Shown: positions 13,487 through 23,093, counted from the stretch's first letter. The stretch is 33,714 bases of DNA from an uncultured Clostridia bacterium (GCA_949045875.1 CARPYP010000011.1:1-33714), one strand, 5' to 3'. The notes: generated by a model from the sequence alone, not told the origin. Made by a program: numbers and translations.

Positions 13487-14686
13487 ATGGAGGTAAAAAC
13501 AGTTGTAATTATCAATGATTTTAACTATACCCAAGGTGGAGCAAGTAAAGTAGCAATAGACACTGCAAAATTATTATTAAAACAAGGACTTAAAGTTTAT
13601 TTCTTTTCAGCTGTTAATAAACCAGAAGAAGATATAAAAGGGATTGAATATATAACAACAAATCAGAAAGAATCATTAAAAGAAAAAAACAAAATATTAG
13701 GTTGTATAAATGGAATTTATAATATAAAAGCAAAAAAAGAATTAAAAAAGCTACTCATGACATTAGATAATAAAACAACAATAATACATATACATGGATG
13801 GACGAAAGCATTATCTAGTAGTATATTTAAAATAGCACACGAATTAAACTTTAAAATAGTAGTAACAATACATGAATACTTTATGCAATGTCCAAATGGA
13901 GGATTTTTCAATTATAAAGAAAATAGAATTTGTAACTTAAAACCATTATCTTTAAAATGTATAAAATGCAATTGTGATTCTAGAAACTATATCATAAAAC
14001 TATATAGAATACTTAGACAGAAGGTGCAAAATAGAATTATAAAAAAAATAGAAGCAAATGCTATATATGTATCAGAATTTAGTAAAGACATTTTAAAAAA
14101 TTCACTTATAAAGAATTGGAATTCTACAGTCATTAACAATCCAGCAGGATATGAAAAAGAAGAAAGAAACTTAGAAAAAAAAGACATATTAGTATATGTA
14201 GGAAGATTATCAAAAGAAAAAGGAGTAAACTTATTTTGCGAAAGTGTAACAAAACTAAATAAAACTGGAATAGTAATTGGGGATGGATCATTAAAAAATG
14301 AACTAGAGCAAAAATATAAAAACCTTAAATTTGTAGGTTGGAAAACAAAAGAAGAAATAAAAAATATTTTAAAAGAAAGTAAAGCATTAGTATTTACATC
14401 ACTATGGTATGAAACAATGGGAATGACAGCGATAGAAGCATTATCATTAGGAGTGCCAGTAATAGTAGGAGACAAAAGTGCAACAGCCACATATATAACA
14501 GACAATATAAATGGTTTAAAATATGAAAATGGAAATGTAGAAGACTTATATGAAAAACTAAAAATATTAGAAGATAATAAGCTAGTACAAGAAATGAGCA
14601 AAAATGCCTATAATTTATACTGGAAAAAGCCATTTTCAGAACAAAGATATAAAGAAGAAATAATGGCATTTTATAATAAATTATGA
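13487..14686 (+). CDS. GT4 (GT-B) glycosyltransferase
   Basis: A 399-residue retaining GT-B enzyme. The N-terminal domain opens with 'VVIINDFNYTQGGASKVAID', the Gly-rich acceptor loop, and carries a Cys-rich insert ('CPNGGFF', 'KCIKCNCD') typical of one GT4 subgroup. The C-terminal domain shows 'YVGRLSKEKGVNLF' and the E-x7-E type motif in 'WYETMGMTAIEALSLGVPVI' that binds the nucleotide sugar. The start is ATG 13487; the ATG at 13475 is part of the ribosome site. It acts at the cytoplasmic membrane face in repeat-unit assembly. The donor sugar cannot be assigned. Confidence 0.92.
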   Translation: MEVKTVVIINDFNYTQGGASKVAIDTAKLLLKQGLKVYFFSAVNKPEEDIKGIEYITTNQKESLKEKNKILGCINGIYNIKAKKELKKLLMTLDNKTTIIHIHGWTKALSSSIFKIAHELNFKIVVTIHEYFMQCPNGGFFNYKENRICNLKPLSLKCIKCNCDSRNYIIKLYRILRQKVQNRIIKKIEANAIYVSEFSKDILKNSLIKNWNSTVINNPAGYEKEERNLEKKDILVYVGRLSKEKGVNLFCESVTKLNKTGIVIGDGSLKNELEQKYKNLKFVGWKTKEEIKNILKESKALVFTSLWYETMGMTAIEALSLGVPVIVGDKSATATYITDNINGLKYENGNVEDLYEKLKILEDNKLVQEMSKNAYNLYWKKPFSEQRYKEEIMAFYNKL

Positions 14687-14702
14687 AGGAAAAAATAAAA
14701 AA

Positions 14703-15599
14703 ATGGAAAAAATAGTGATAATTCTATTGAATTATAACAATTATAAAGATACAATAGAATGTATAAAAAGTATAAAACAAAATACAAGTGAAAATAATTT
14801 TATATATGAAATAGTAGTTGTAGATAACAAATCAACAAATGAATCATTATTAGAACTAAAAAAAATAGAAGGAATAACACTAATACAAGCTAGCAAAAAC
14901 GCAGGATTTTCATCAGGAAACAATATAGGAATTAAATATGCAATAGAAAACAAATCAGAATATATATTACTTTTAAATAATGATACAATAATTACAGAAA
15001 ATAGCATTGATAAAATGTACCTTGAACTAAAAAAACATCATGACATTGGAATAATGTCTTCAAGAATAATGTACTGGGAGAATAAAGACTTAATAAATTG
15101 TTGTGGTGGAGAAATAGACTATTTCAAAGGTACTGCTGTTATTTATGGAAAAGGAAAAGAATATAAACACAATGATAAAGAATTTACTTATACAAAATTT
15201 GTAACTGGTTGTTGTATGTTAATAAAAACAAAAATAATAGAAGATATTGGTTTCTTGCCAGATGAATACTTTATGTATTATGAAGATGTAGATTTTTGTG
15301 CAAAAGTGCAACAAAAGGGATATAAAATTGGAGTTTGTTTAAGTTCTATAATATACCACAAAGAAAGTGCAGCTTCAGGTGGAGCAGAAAGTCCATTTGC
15401 AATAGAATGGAATACAAGAAATAGAATTATTTTTATAAACAAATACAAATGCTATGGAATATTAACAAAATTATTTTTCTATTCAACAAGAATCATAGTT
15501 GCAATAAAATATAAACTAAAAAACCAAAGAGAAAGTTTAAAAGCATTAAAAAAAGGAATAATAGAAGGGAGAAAGTTTATTAAAAATGGAAAAGAGTAA
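14703..15599 (+). CDS. GT2 glycosyltransferase, WbbL-like
   Basis: A 298-residue GT-A enzyme similar in layout to rhamnosyltransferases of the WbbL type. Motifs are 'VIILLNYNNYKDTIECIKSI', 'VVVDNKSTN', 'NAGFSSGNNIGIKYA', the metal motif 'LLLNNDTII', 'VTGCCMLIK' and 'FMYYEDVDFCAKVQQKGY'. A short hydrophobic stretch and a basic C-terminus follow and may hold it at the membrane. It starts 16 bases after the GT4 gene and its last 14 bases overlap the polymerase gene, so the three are one operon. Confidence 0.92.
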   Translation: MEKIVIILLNYNNYKDTIECIKSIKQNTSENNFIYEIVVVDNKSTNESLLELKKIEGITLIQASKNAGFSSGNNIGIKYAIENKSEYILLLNNDTIITENSIDKMYLELKKHHDIGIMSSRIMYWENKDLINCCGGEIDYFKGTAVIYGKGKEYKHNDKEFTYTKFVTGCCMLIKTKIIEDIGFLPDEYFMYYEDVDFCAKVQQKGYKIGVCLSSIIYHKESAASGGAESPFAIEWNTRNRIIFINKYKCYGILTKLFFYSTRIIVAIKYKLKNQRESLKALKKGIIEGRKFIKNGKE

Positions 15600-16863
15600 A
15601 CAAAAACAAAAACTAGAAATAATAATTTTTATAATATTACTTTTCCTTCAAAATTTTGCTATTGTAAATACCAAAGAATTTGGTATTGCAGCAATAACTA
15701 TCTTTTTAATATATATATTTATAAGACATAGAATGTATCAAAAAATAGATAAAAAATCTGTAATAATTGTATCAGCTATAGTTTTATTTGTAGTTATATC
15801 ACAACTATTAAATAAAGCATTTAACTTTTTACAATTAGGCAGATATTCGATGATTTTATTTATTGGTTGGACAAGCATTAAATACATGGAAAAGGTACAA
15901 GAAATGAATCAAAAGGACTTTTTCAATAAGGCGTTTTATTTTGCATTAATAATAATAACAGGATATGGAGTATATCAGTTAATAGCAAGTAAATTACAAA
16001 TGCCAATGTTCTTTAATATATTCAACAATAATCCATCTTATGGGGCAAGAGGACTTTTTGAAAGCTATTCTGGCTGGACAAAAGATATAAGGATATATAC
16101 AACATTTTATGAACCATCAGCATATGCAATATTTCTAACAATAGCATATTTCTATGCTATGACTTTTGGTAATTTAGACAAAGATAAAAGATTTACTATA
16201 ACAGTATTAACACTATTTAACATATTCTTCACATATTCTAGGAGTGGTTGGGTAGTATTTGCATATTATATTGCTATATACATAGCATTCAAATTATTTA
16301 AAAACAATAAACCATTAATGAAATTAACAAAAATAGGAATAATACTATTACCATTAATAACATTAGCAATAATGAGCACTTTAGGTATATATGTATTTAA
16401 AGATGCCTCTTCAACAGCTAGAACATACTCATCTTTATATTATTTAGTAAACTCATTTAATAGTATAAAAGGAATATTAGTAGGACATGGACTAGGAGCA
16501 ATGCTTAGAATACCAGCAGGATTAGAATATAAAGGATATGTAGTAGAAACATTTTCACATAATGGATATATAGACATTGTATATCAATTAGGAATACCAT
16601 TCTTCATAATAATGACATATGCAATAATAAAATATCTAAAAGCAAAGAAAATAGAAGATGAATGGCTAATCTATGCAACAATTTTTACACTATGTTGCTC
16701 TGGAAGCATGTATTCTGTAGAAAGCATAATAGCAATAGTATGTTTAGTTATTGGAGACTTTAAACTTAGAGAACATAAAAAAATAGAAGAAGAAACAGAC
16801 AATATGTTAAAAGAAAACAAAATATTATCTAAAATTTTATCAATAATAAAAAAAGAAGATTAG
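15586..16863 (+). CDS. Wzy-like O-antigen/capsule polymerase
   Basis: A 425-residue polytopic membrane protein with about 10-12 hydrophobic segments. The Wzy_C-type features are 'FYEPSAYAIFLTIAYFYA', 'FTYSRSGWVVFA' and, in the large outer loop, 'TFSHNGYIDIVYQLG'. It should join lipid-linked repeat units on the outer membrane face after the Wzx flippase has moved them. It overlaps the previous GT2 gene by 14 bases, so translation is probably coupled. As with all Wzy proteins, sequence is poorly conserved and linkage cannot be predicted. A soluble charged C-terminus ends the protein. Confidence 0.85.
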   Translation: MEKSKQKQKLEIIIFIILLFLQNFAIVNTKEFGIAAITIFLIYIFIRHRMYQKIDKKSVIIVSAIVLFVVISQLLNKAFNFLQLGRYSMILFIGWTSIKYMEKVQEMNQKDFFNKAFYFALIIITGYGVYQLIASKLQMPMFFNIFNNNPSYGARGLFESYSGWTKDIRIYTTFYEPSAYAIFLTIAYFYAMTFGNLDKDKRFTITVLTLFNIFFTYSRSGWVVFAYYIAIYIAFKLFKNNKPLMKLTKIGIILLPLITLAIMSTLGIYVFKDASSTARTYSSLYYLVNSFNSIKGILVGHGLGAMLRIPAGLEYKGYVVETFSHNGYIDIVYQLGIPFFIIMTYAIIKYLKAKKIEDEWLIYATIFTLCCSGSMYSVESIIAIVCLVIGDFKLREHKKIEEETDNMLKENKILSKILSIIKKED

Positions 16864-16898
16864 GAAAAATTTGTGACTTAGGAAGGAATGATAGCAAA

Positions 16899-18006
16899 AT
16901 GAAAGAATACGACTACTTAATAGTAGGAACAGGGCTTTTTGGAGCAATATTTGCATATGAAGCAAATAAAAAAGGAAAAAAATGTTTAGTCATAGATAAA
17001 AGACCTAATATTGCTGGAAATATCTATACAGAAAACACTCAAGGTATAAATGTACATAAATATGGAGCACATATTTTTCATACAAGTGACAAAGAAATTT
17101 GGGACTATATAAATCAATTTACAGAATTTAATAGATACACAAATTCACCTGTTGCAGTCTATAAAGGTGAGTTATACAATATGCCATTTAATATGAACAC
17201 ATTTAACAAACTATGGGGAGTAATAACTCCAGATGAAGCGAAAGCAAAAATAGAAGAAGAAAAAGCACAAGCAGGAATTATAGAGCCAAAAAACTTAGAA
17301 GAGCAAGCAATTAGTTTAGTAGGAAAAACAATCTATGAGAAATTAGTAAAAGGATATACAGAAAAACAATGGGGAAAAAAAGCAACAGAATTACCAGCAT
17401 TTATTATAAAAAGACTTCCAGTTAGATTTATATATGATAATAATTACTTCAGAGACACATATCAAGGAATTCCAATTGGAGGATATACACGGAATAATAG
17501 AAAAAATGTTAAAAGGAATAGAAGTAAGATTAAACTGTAATTTTTTTGAAAAAAGAGAAGAATATCAAAAAATCGCAGAAAAGATAATATTTACAGGAAT
17601 GATAGATGAATACTATAATTATAAATATGGTGAACTAGAATATAGAAGCTTAAAATTTGAAACAGAAATTTTAGAAACAGAAAATTTCCAAGGAAATGCA
17701 GTAGTAAATTATACTGAATATGAAATACCATATACAAGAATAATAGAACACAAGCATTTTGAATATGGAGTTAATACTCCAAAAACTGTAATAACAAAGG
17801 AATATCCAAAAAAATGGGTAAAAGGTGATGAACCATATTATCCAATGAATGATGAAAAAAACAATAAATTATATGAGAAATACAAAAAATTAGCTAAAAA
17901 TGAAAAAAATGTCATATTTGGTGGAAGATTAGGCGAATATAAATATTATGATATGCACAATGTTATAAAAGCAGCATTAGAATGTGTAAAAACGGAAATA
18001 GGTTAA
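16899..18006 (+). pseudogene. glf: UDP-galactopyranose mutase, single-base frameshift
   Basis: Glf converts UDP-galactopyranose into UDP-galactofuranose with reduced FAD. The N-terminal part shows the FAD motif GTGLFG (residues 10-15), 'ERR/KRPNIAGN'-type 'DKRPNIAGNIY' and 'HKYGAHIFHT'. After 'GIPIGGYT' the reading frame breaks between about 17487 and 17493: one extra base moves the rest (IIEKMLKGIE... to GRLGEYKYYDMHNVI) into the next frame. Without the extra base the gene would give 368 residues, the normal length. The downstream part has no ribosome site of its own. The gene is either recently inactivated or the base is a sequence or assembly error. It starts at ATG 16899 behind AGGAAGGAATGATAGC. 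Confidence 0.92.
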
Positions 18007-18016
18007 AGGAGAGCAA

Positions 18017-19465
18017 ATGGAAGACAAAAAAATAGCTAAGAATTATATATATAATTTAATTTATCAGGTTCTAGTAATAATTTTACCACTAATAACAACA
18101 CCATATGTTTCAAGAATATTAGGGGCAGAAAACATAGGAATATACAGTTATACATTATCAATAGTAACATATTTTGTACTTATTGGCTCACTTGGAATAG
18201 CAACATATGGTCAAAGAGAAATAGCGTATGTGCAATCAGACAAAAAGAAAAGAAGCTCCATATTTTGGGAAATTATAATTTTTAGAATAATAACTATGAT
18301 AGTAGTAAGTATATTCTATTATTTCATGTATATAAAAGGAACACAATATACTTCATACTATAAAATTTTAATATTAGAATTAATATCAAATTGTTTAGAT
18401 ATAAGTTGGTTCTTCCAAGGAATGGAAGAATTTAAGAAAACAGTACTAAGAAACACAATAGTAAAAGTATTAAGCATAATTTGTATATTTAGTTTAGTAA
18501 AAACAGTAAATGATTTAAGTGTATACATTCTTATATATGCACTTTCAAACTTAGTGGGAAATATATCTTTATGGGCATATCTTCCAAAATATATACAAAA
18601 AATAGACATAAAAGAATTAAAATTACTAAGACATTTAAGACCTGTAATAGCATTATTTATACCACAAATTGCAATACAATTATATACAGTATTAGACAAA
18701 GTAATGATTGGTGCAATGGTTGAAAACAAAGTAGAAAGCGGATATTATGAACAAGCACAGAAAATAATAAAAATCTTACTTACAATTGTAACAGCACTAG
18801 GAACTGTAATGTTACCTAGAATTGCAAATAAATTTGCAGATGGAAAGACCGACGAAATAAAAAGAAATATAAAAACATCATTTAAATTTACTTATTTATT
18901 AGCATTTCCGATGCTATTTGGTATAATAGCAATTTCAAATAGATTTGTGCCAGTATTTTTAGGAGCTGGATATGAAGAGGTATCTTTATTAATAAAAATA
19001 ATAAGTCCTATAATCTTAATGATAGGTCTAAGTAATGTTATAGGAAATCAATATCTATTGCCTACTAAAAGGCAAAAAGCATTCACTATATCAGTATTAT
19101 GTGGTGCAATAGTAAACCTAATTTTAAACTTCATATTAATAAAAAGATATGAAGCAATAGGAGCCTCAATAGCAACAGTAATAGCAGAAACAACAGTAGT
19201 TGCAATTCAATTTATATGTGTTAGAAATGAAATAAAATTTTTAGAAATTATCAAATTAGGGTTGAAAAATCTAATTGCAAGTATTATCATGTTATTTATA
19301 GCAATATTAATAGAAAAAATCATGAAAAATCAGTCATCATATATAATAATATTAATACAAGTATGTACAGGAATAATAGCTTATTTTGCAATGTTACTAA
19401 TATTAAAAGATAAATTCATAATAGAAATCAAAGACAAATTTATAAAGAAAAAAATTAAATTATAG
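18017..19465 (+). CDS. Wzx-type polysaccharide flippase
   Basis: A 482-residue membrane protein of the PST/MVF superfamily with about 12-14 helices. The N-terminus has the family pattern 'NYIYNLIYQVLVIILPLITTPYVSRILG...GIYSYT' and then 'GIATYGQREIAY'; mid-protein 'WFFQGMEEFK' is also characteristic. It should move the undecaprenyl-linked repeat unit to the outer membrane face. It starts at ATG 18017, 10 bases after glf, behind AAAGGAGAGC, so it is in the same operon as glf and the polymerase. Confidence 0.93.
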   Translation: MEDKKIAKNYIYNLIYQVLVIILPLITTPYVSRILGAENIGIYSYTLSIVTYFVLIGSLGIATYGQREIAYVQSDKKKRSSIFWEIIIFRIITMIVVSIFYYFMYIKGTQYTSYYKILILELISNCLDISWFFQGMEEFKKTVLRNTIVKVLSIICIFSLVKTVNDLSVYILIYALSNLVGNISLWAYLPKYIQKIDIKELKLLRHLRPVIALFIPQIAIQLYTVLDKVMIGAMVENKVESGYYEQAQKIIKILLTIVTALGTVMLPRIANKFADGKTDEIKRNIKTSFKFTYLLAFPMLFGIIAISNRFVPVFLGAGYEEVSLLIKIISPIILMIGLSNVIGNQYLLPTKRQKAFTISVLCGAIVNLILNFILIKRYEAIGASIATVIAETTVVAIQFICVRNEIKFLEIIKLGLKNLIASIIMLFIAILIEKIMKNQSSYIIILIQVCTGIIAYFAMLLILKDKFIIEIKDKFIKKKIKL

Positions 19466-19481
19466 AGAGGAATACTTTGAA

Positions 19482-20249
19482 ATGAAAGAAAAAATTGATT
19501 TAGCAATAATTTGTTGCTACAATAACGAAAAGCAATTAAATGAATTATTATTAGAAAGTTATAATGAACAAAATGTAGAATGTGAAAAAATATTAATAGA
19601 TAATAGTAATAACAGATTTTCATCTGCTGCAAAAGCATTAAATTATGGTGCAAGCATTTCTAAATCAAATTACTATATATTTCTTCATCAAGACATTAAA
19701 TTCTTAGACTCAAACTCACTAAAAAACATTTATGAAGAGCTAAAAAAATGTGAAGGAATACTAGGAGTAGCAGGAGTAAAAGAAAATGAAAAAAAAGTAT
19801 TTACATCAATTATTCATGGTAAAAACAAAGAAATAGCAGGAAAAGGGAAAATAGATAAAAAAGAAGAAGTATTAACAGTAGATGAATGTTTATTTGGAAT
19901 GAGTAAAACTATTTATGAAAAAATCAAATTTGATGAACAAACATGTGATAACTGGCACTTTTATGCAGTAGACTTATGTTTAAGTGCTAGTGAGCAAAAC
20001 ATAAAATCATATATAGTTCCAGCGAGTATTTGGCATGCATCTATAGGGTGCAAAAACAAAAGCTTTTATAATTCATTACAAAAAATGAAAGAAAAATATA
20101 AAGGAAAAAGGCAATATATAAAAAGTTGTTGTATAAGAGCAGACGTTAACAAACCAAAATATTATACTATAATTAGAGATTATCTAGGAATGAGATATGG
20201 AAAAATAAAAAAATTATTATCTCTTCAAAGTTATAAATCTCATTCTTAA
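19482..20249 (+). CDS. StrF-like GT2 glycosyltransferase
   Basis: A 255-residue protein matching the Glyco_tranf_2_5 (StrF-like) group. Signs are 'LAIICCYNNEKQLNELLLES', 'NRFSSAAKALNYGASIS', the motif 'IFLHQDIKFL' with HQD in the metal-binding place, and 'DEQTCDNWHFYAVDLCLSA'. It has no membrane segment. A role as a transferase in the same polymer pathway follows from family and position, directly after the flippase. The substrate is not known. The start is ATG 19482 behind AGAGGAATAC. Confidence 0.8.
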   Translation: MKEKIDLAIICCYNNEKQLNELLLESYNEQNVECEKILIDNSNNRFSSAAKALNYGASISKSNYYIFLHQDIKFLDSNSLKNIYEELKKCEGILGVAGVKENEKKVFTSIIHGKNKEIAGKGKIDKKEEVLTVDECLFGMSKTIYEKIKFDEQTCDNWHFYAVDLCLSASEQNIKSYIVPASIWHASIGCKNKSFYNSLQKMKEKYKGKRQYIKSCCIRADVNKPKYYTIIRDYLGMRYGKIKKLLSLQSYKSHS

Positions 20250-20284
20250 AACACGAAATTTTTCCTCATATTTAAAAATATATA

Positions 20285-20313
20285 TTGAAAATAAAAAATA
20301 ACATTGCTATAAT
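20285..20313 (+). promoter_or_regulatory. Promoter upstream of DUF4422 and rml genes
   Basis: TTGAAA at 20285-20290 and TATAAT at 20308-20313 with a 17-base spacer. The predicted start near 20320 leaves a leader of about 160 nt that folds strongly. Confidence 0.65.
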
Positions 20314-20457
20314 ACAATATAGAACAAATAAGAAAAATCAAAGATTTTTCTTTAATTTGTTCCGCCCGATTGAGTTTTCGACTGTAAGGAGAAAATCTCA
20401 AGGGCTAGCGATTATAGCATTTATATAATAGGAAAGTAAAACTTTCATATTATATAA
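20305..20457 (+). promoter_or_regulatory. Highly structured leader before the DUF4422/rml operon
   Basis: Three successive stems are visible. Stem 1 is 20322-20362 (GAACAAAT with ATTTGTTC enclosing AGAAAAATC with GATTTTTCT). Stem 2 is 20364-20405 (GCCC, TTGAG, TTTTC with GAAAA, CTCAA, GGGC around an 11-base loop). Stem 3 is 20421-20457 (TTATATAATA and GAAAGT with ACTTTC and TATTATATAA). TGCTATAAT at 20305 and ATTATAGCA at 20411 can also pair around stems 1-2, although the first arm is the -10 box. No T run follows the stems. I do not recognise a riboswitch class. Confidence 0.5.
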
Positions 20458-20478
20458 AAAAGAAAGGTAAAACTATAC

Positions 20479-21216
20479 ATGAAAACAAAAATATATATAG
20501 CAACACATAAAAAAATAGAAACGCAAAAAGAAGAAGGATATACACCAATTCAAGTAGGTGCAGAAATAAATGAAGAACTACCATATTTAAAAGACAACAC
20601 AGGGGACAACATATCAAAAAAGAATAAGAACTATTGTGAACTAACAGCATTATACTGGATATGGAAAAACACATCAGAAGACATAGTAGGCTTAACTCAT
20701 TATAGAAGATTTTTCTTTAAAAACATATTATCAAAACAATTATTAAAAATCAAAGACATAGAAAAAATTTTAACCAGAAATGATATTATTTTACCAAACA
20801 AAGTACACTTAGACATAACAATAGAAGAACACTATAAAAAATATCATCATATAGAAGACTTACAAAAATGTAAAAAAATAATAGAAAAAATGTATCCAGA
20901 ATATAAAGAAGCATTTGAAAAAATACTAAAAAGAAAAAGCTTATATGCTTTTAATATGTTTATTATGAACAAAAATAAATTTAATGACTATATGGAATGG
21001 TTATTTAATATATTTAATGAACTAGAAAAAACAATAGATATATCAGGTTATGATGAATATAATAAAAGAATATATGGATTTCTTTCAGAAAGATTATTCA
21101 ATGTATGGATTGAAAAGCAAAACTTAAAAGTAAAAGAAATGGTAGTATTAAATATAGAAGAAAAGAGAGGAAAACAAATTAAAGAATATTTAAAAACTAT
21201 AATAAAAAGAGATTAA
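20479..21216 (+). CDS. DUF4422 glycosyltransferase
   Basis: A 245-residue protein of the DUF4422 family, known from capsule and O-antigen loci and regarded as glycosyltransferases. Signature segments are 'IYIATHKK', 'NYCELTALYWIWKN' and 'VGLTHYRRFF', followed by 'LPNKVHLDITIEEHYKKYHH' and 'NMFIMNKNKFNDYMEWLF'. It is cytoplasmic, with no membrane segment. It has its own promoter and a structured leader, and is followed 23 bases later by rmlD, so it may head the rhamnose operon. Donor and acceptor are unknown. Confidence 0.87.
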   Translation: MKTKIYIATHKKIETQKEEGYTPIQVGAEINEELPYLKDNTGDNISKKNKNYCELTALYWIWKNTSEDIVGLTHYRRFFFKNILSKQLLKIKDIEKILTRNDIILPNKVHLDITIEEHYKKYHHIEDLQKCKKIIEKMYPEYKEAFEKILKRKSLYAFNMFIMNKNKFNDYMEWLFNIFNELEKTIDISGYDEYNKRIYGFLSERLFNVWIEKQNLKVKEMVVLNIEEKRGKQIKEYLKTIIKRD

Positions 21217-21239
21217 AAAAATACTTAGGAGGGAAAAAG

Positions 21240-22073
21240 ATGAAAATATTAATTACAGGTTCAAAAGGAATGCTAGCAAACGCAATAAAAGAAGAATTAA
21301 AAAACGAAGAACTAATATGTACAGATGTTGAAGAATTAGACATTACAAACTCAGAACAAGTTAATGAATTTGTAAAGAAAACTAAACCAGAATACATAAT
21401 AAACTGTGCAGCATATACAGCAGTAGATAAAGCAGAAGAAAACAAAGAACTAGCATATAAAATAAATGCAATTGGACCAAAAAATCTAGCAATTGCAGCA
21501 AATGAAAATGATGCAATTATAATGCATGTAAGCACAGACTATGTATTCGGTGGAGACAAACCAGTAGAAGAAGACTATAAGGAAGATGATGAAAAAAATC
21601 CACAAGCGGTATATGGAACTACAAAACTAGAAGGAGAAAAACTAATAGAAGAAAACTGTTCAAGATACTATATTTTTAGAACAGCTTGGTTATATGGAGA
21701 AGGAAGAAACTTTGTAAGAACAATGTTAGAATTAAGCAAAACAAAAGATGAAATAAAAGTAGTAAACGACCAACATGGAAGTCCTACATATGCAGTAGAC
21801 TTAGCCAATATAATACATCAAGTAATAGACAAAAAAATAAAATTCGGAGCATATAATTCCACCAATATAGGTTACACAACCTGGTATGACTTTACAAAAA
21901 AGATATTTGAAATAAAAAATATAAAATGCAAAGTAACATCAGTCACAAGTGAAGAATTCAAAAGTCCTGCAAAAAGACCAAAAAACTCTAAAATGTCAAA
22001 AGACAAATTATTAGAAAATGGAATAAAAATACCAACCTATGAGGATGCATTAAAACGTTATCTATTAAAATAG
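21240..22073 (+). CDS. rmlD: dTDP-4-dehydrorhamnose reductase
   Basis: Last step of dTDP-L-rhamnose synthesis: NAD(P)H reduction of dTDP-4-keto-L-rhamnose. The 277-residue SDR protein shows the nucleotide motif 'ITGSKGMLA', 'NCAAYTAVDKAEE', 'VSTDYVFGG' (Ser/Thr 98-99), and the catalytic Y125-x3-K129 in 'YGTTKLEGE'. 'TAWLYG' and 'HGSPTYAVDLA' are typical of RmlD. It is followed by rmlA, rmlC and rmlB, so the complete pathway is present in the order D-A-C-B. The start is ATG 21240 behind AGGAGGG. Confidence 0.96.
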   Translation: MKILITGSKGMLANAIKEELKNEELICTDVEELDITNSEQVNEFVKKTKPEYIINCAAYTAVDKAEENKELAYKINAIGPKNLAIAANENDAIIMHVSTDYVFGGDKPVEEDYKEDDEKNPQAVYGTTKLEGEKLIEENCSRYYIFRTAWLYGEGRNFVRTMLELSKTKDEIKVVNDQHGSPTYAVDLANIIHQVIDKKIKFGAYNSTNIGYTTWYDFTKKIFEIKNIKCKVTSVTSEEFKSPAKRPKNSKMSKDKLLENGIKIPTYEDALKRYLLK

Positions 22074-22163
22074 AATTTTTACAAATTTAACTGGACTTGA
22101 AGAGAACAGTAACACCACTGTGCCCATGAAAAATATTTATATTAAATTAAGGAGATAATAAAC

Positions 22164-23045
22164 ATGAAAAATAGAAAAGGTATAATTTTAGCAGGAGGAA
22201 GTGGAACAAGGCTATATCCACTAACACTAGCAATATCAAAACAAATAATGCCAGTATATGACAAACCAATGATATATTATCCACTATATGTATTAATGGA
22301 AGCAGGAATAAGAGACATACTAATAATAACAACAAAAAGGGACAACGAAACATTTAAAGAATTATTAGGCGATGGAAGTAAATGGGGAATGAACTTTGAA
22401 TACACAATTCAAGACAAACCAAATGGACTAGCAGAAGCCTTTATAATAGGGGAAAAATTTATAGGACAAGACAATGTAGTATTAATACTAGGAGACAACC
22501 TTTTTTATGGAGGAAATTTAAAAGAAATCTTAAAAAGAGCAAATGCAAGAGAAAATGAATCTACAATATTCGGATATAAAGTAAAAGATCCTAGAAGTTA
22601 TGGAGTTGTAGAAATGGATGAACAAGGGAATGCAATATCAATAGAAGAGAAACCAGAAAATCCAAAATCTAACTATGCAGTACCAGGACTATACTTTTAT
22701 ACAAACGATGTAATAGAAATAGCAAAAAATGTAAAACCATCAGCAAGAGGGGAATTAGAAATAACCTCTGTAAACGAAATATATATGCAAAAGAAAAAAC
22801 TAAAAGTAGAAAAATTAGGAAGAGGAATGGCGTGGTTTGATACAGGAACACATGATGCATTACTTGAAACAGCAAGCTTTGTACAAACAATACAAAAAAG
22901 GCAAGGACTTCAAATTTGTTGTCCAGAAGAAATTGCATTTGAAAATGGATGGATAACAGCAGAACAACTAGAAGAACTAGCAAAAAGTCTATTAAAAACA
23001 GACTATGGTAAATTTCTAAAAAACCTAGCAGAAGATGTAGACTAA
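22164..23045 (+). CDS. rmlA: Glucose-1-phosphate thymidylyltransferase
   Basis: First step of dTDP-L-rhamnose synthesis: dTTP plus glucose-1-phosphate gives dTDP-glucose. The protein (293 aa, normal length) carries the signature 'ILAGGSGTRLYPLT' (residues 8-21), 'SKQIMPVYDKPMIYYPL', the metal-binding 'LILGDNLFYG' and 'YGVVEMDEQGN', then 'AWFDTGTHDALLEA'-type 'MAWFDTGTHDALLETA'. RmlA is usually inhibited by dTDP-rhamnose. ATG 22164 follows AAGGAGATAATAAAC. A 90-base gap with a CAGT/ACTG hairpin separates it from rmlD. Confidence 0.97.
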   Translation: MKNRKGIILAGGSGTRLYPLTLAISKQIMPVYDKPMIYYPLYVLMEAGIRDILIITTKRDNETFKELLGDGSKWGMNFEYTIQDKPNGLAEAFIIGEKFIGQDNVVLILGDNLFYGGNLKEILKRANARENESTIFGYKVKDPRSYGVVEMDEQGNAISIEEKPENPKSNYAVPGLYFYTNDVIEIAKNVKPSARGELEITSVNEIYMQKKKLKVEKLGRGMAWFDTGTHDALLETASFVQTIQKRQGLQICCPEEIAFENGWITAEQLEELAKSLLKTDYGKFLKNLAEDVD

Positions 23046-23093
23046 TAAATGTAGAAGAAACAATTTGTACATAATAAAGGGAAGGAAATAAAA

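Noticed and set aside
13987..14601. Minus-strand ORF of 204 residues inside the GT4 gene
   Set aside because: Phe/Ser/Leu-rich antisense product with no family features, fully covered by a real glycosyltransferase gene.
17434..18006. Separate gene downstream of a short glf
   Set aside because: The first 18 or so residues are out-of-frame glf sequence and the rest is the C-terminal half of Glf; it is one gene with a frameshift.
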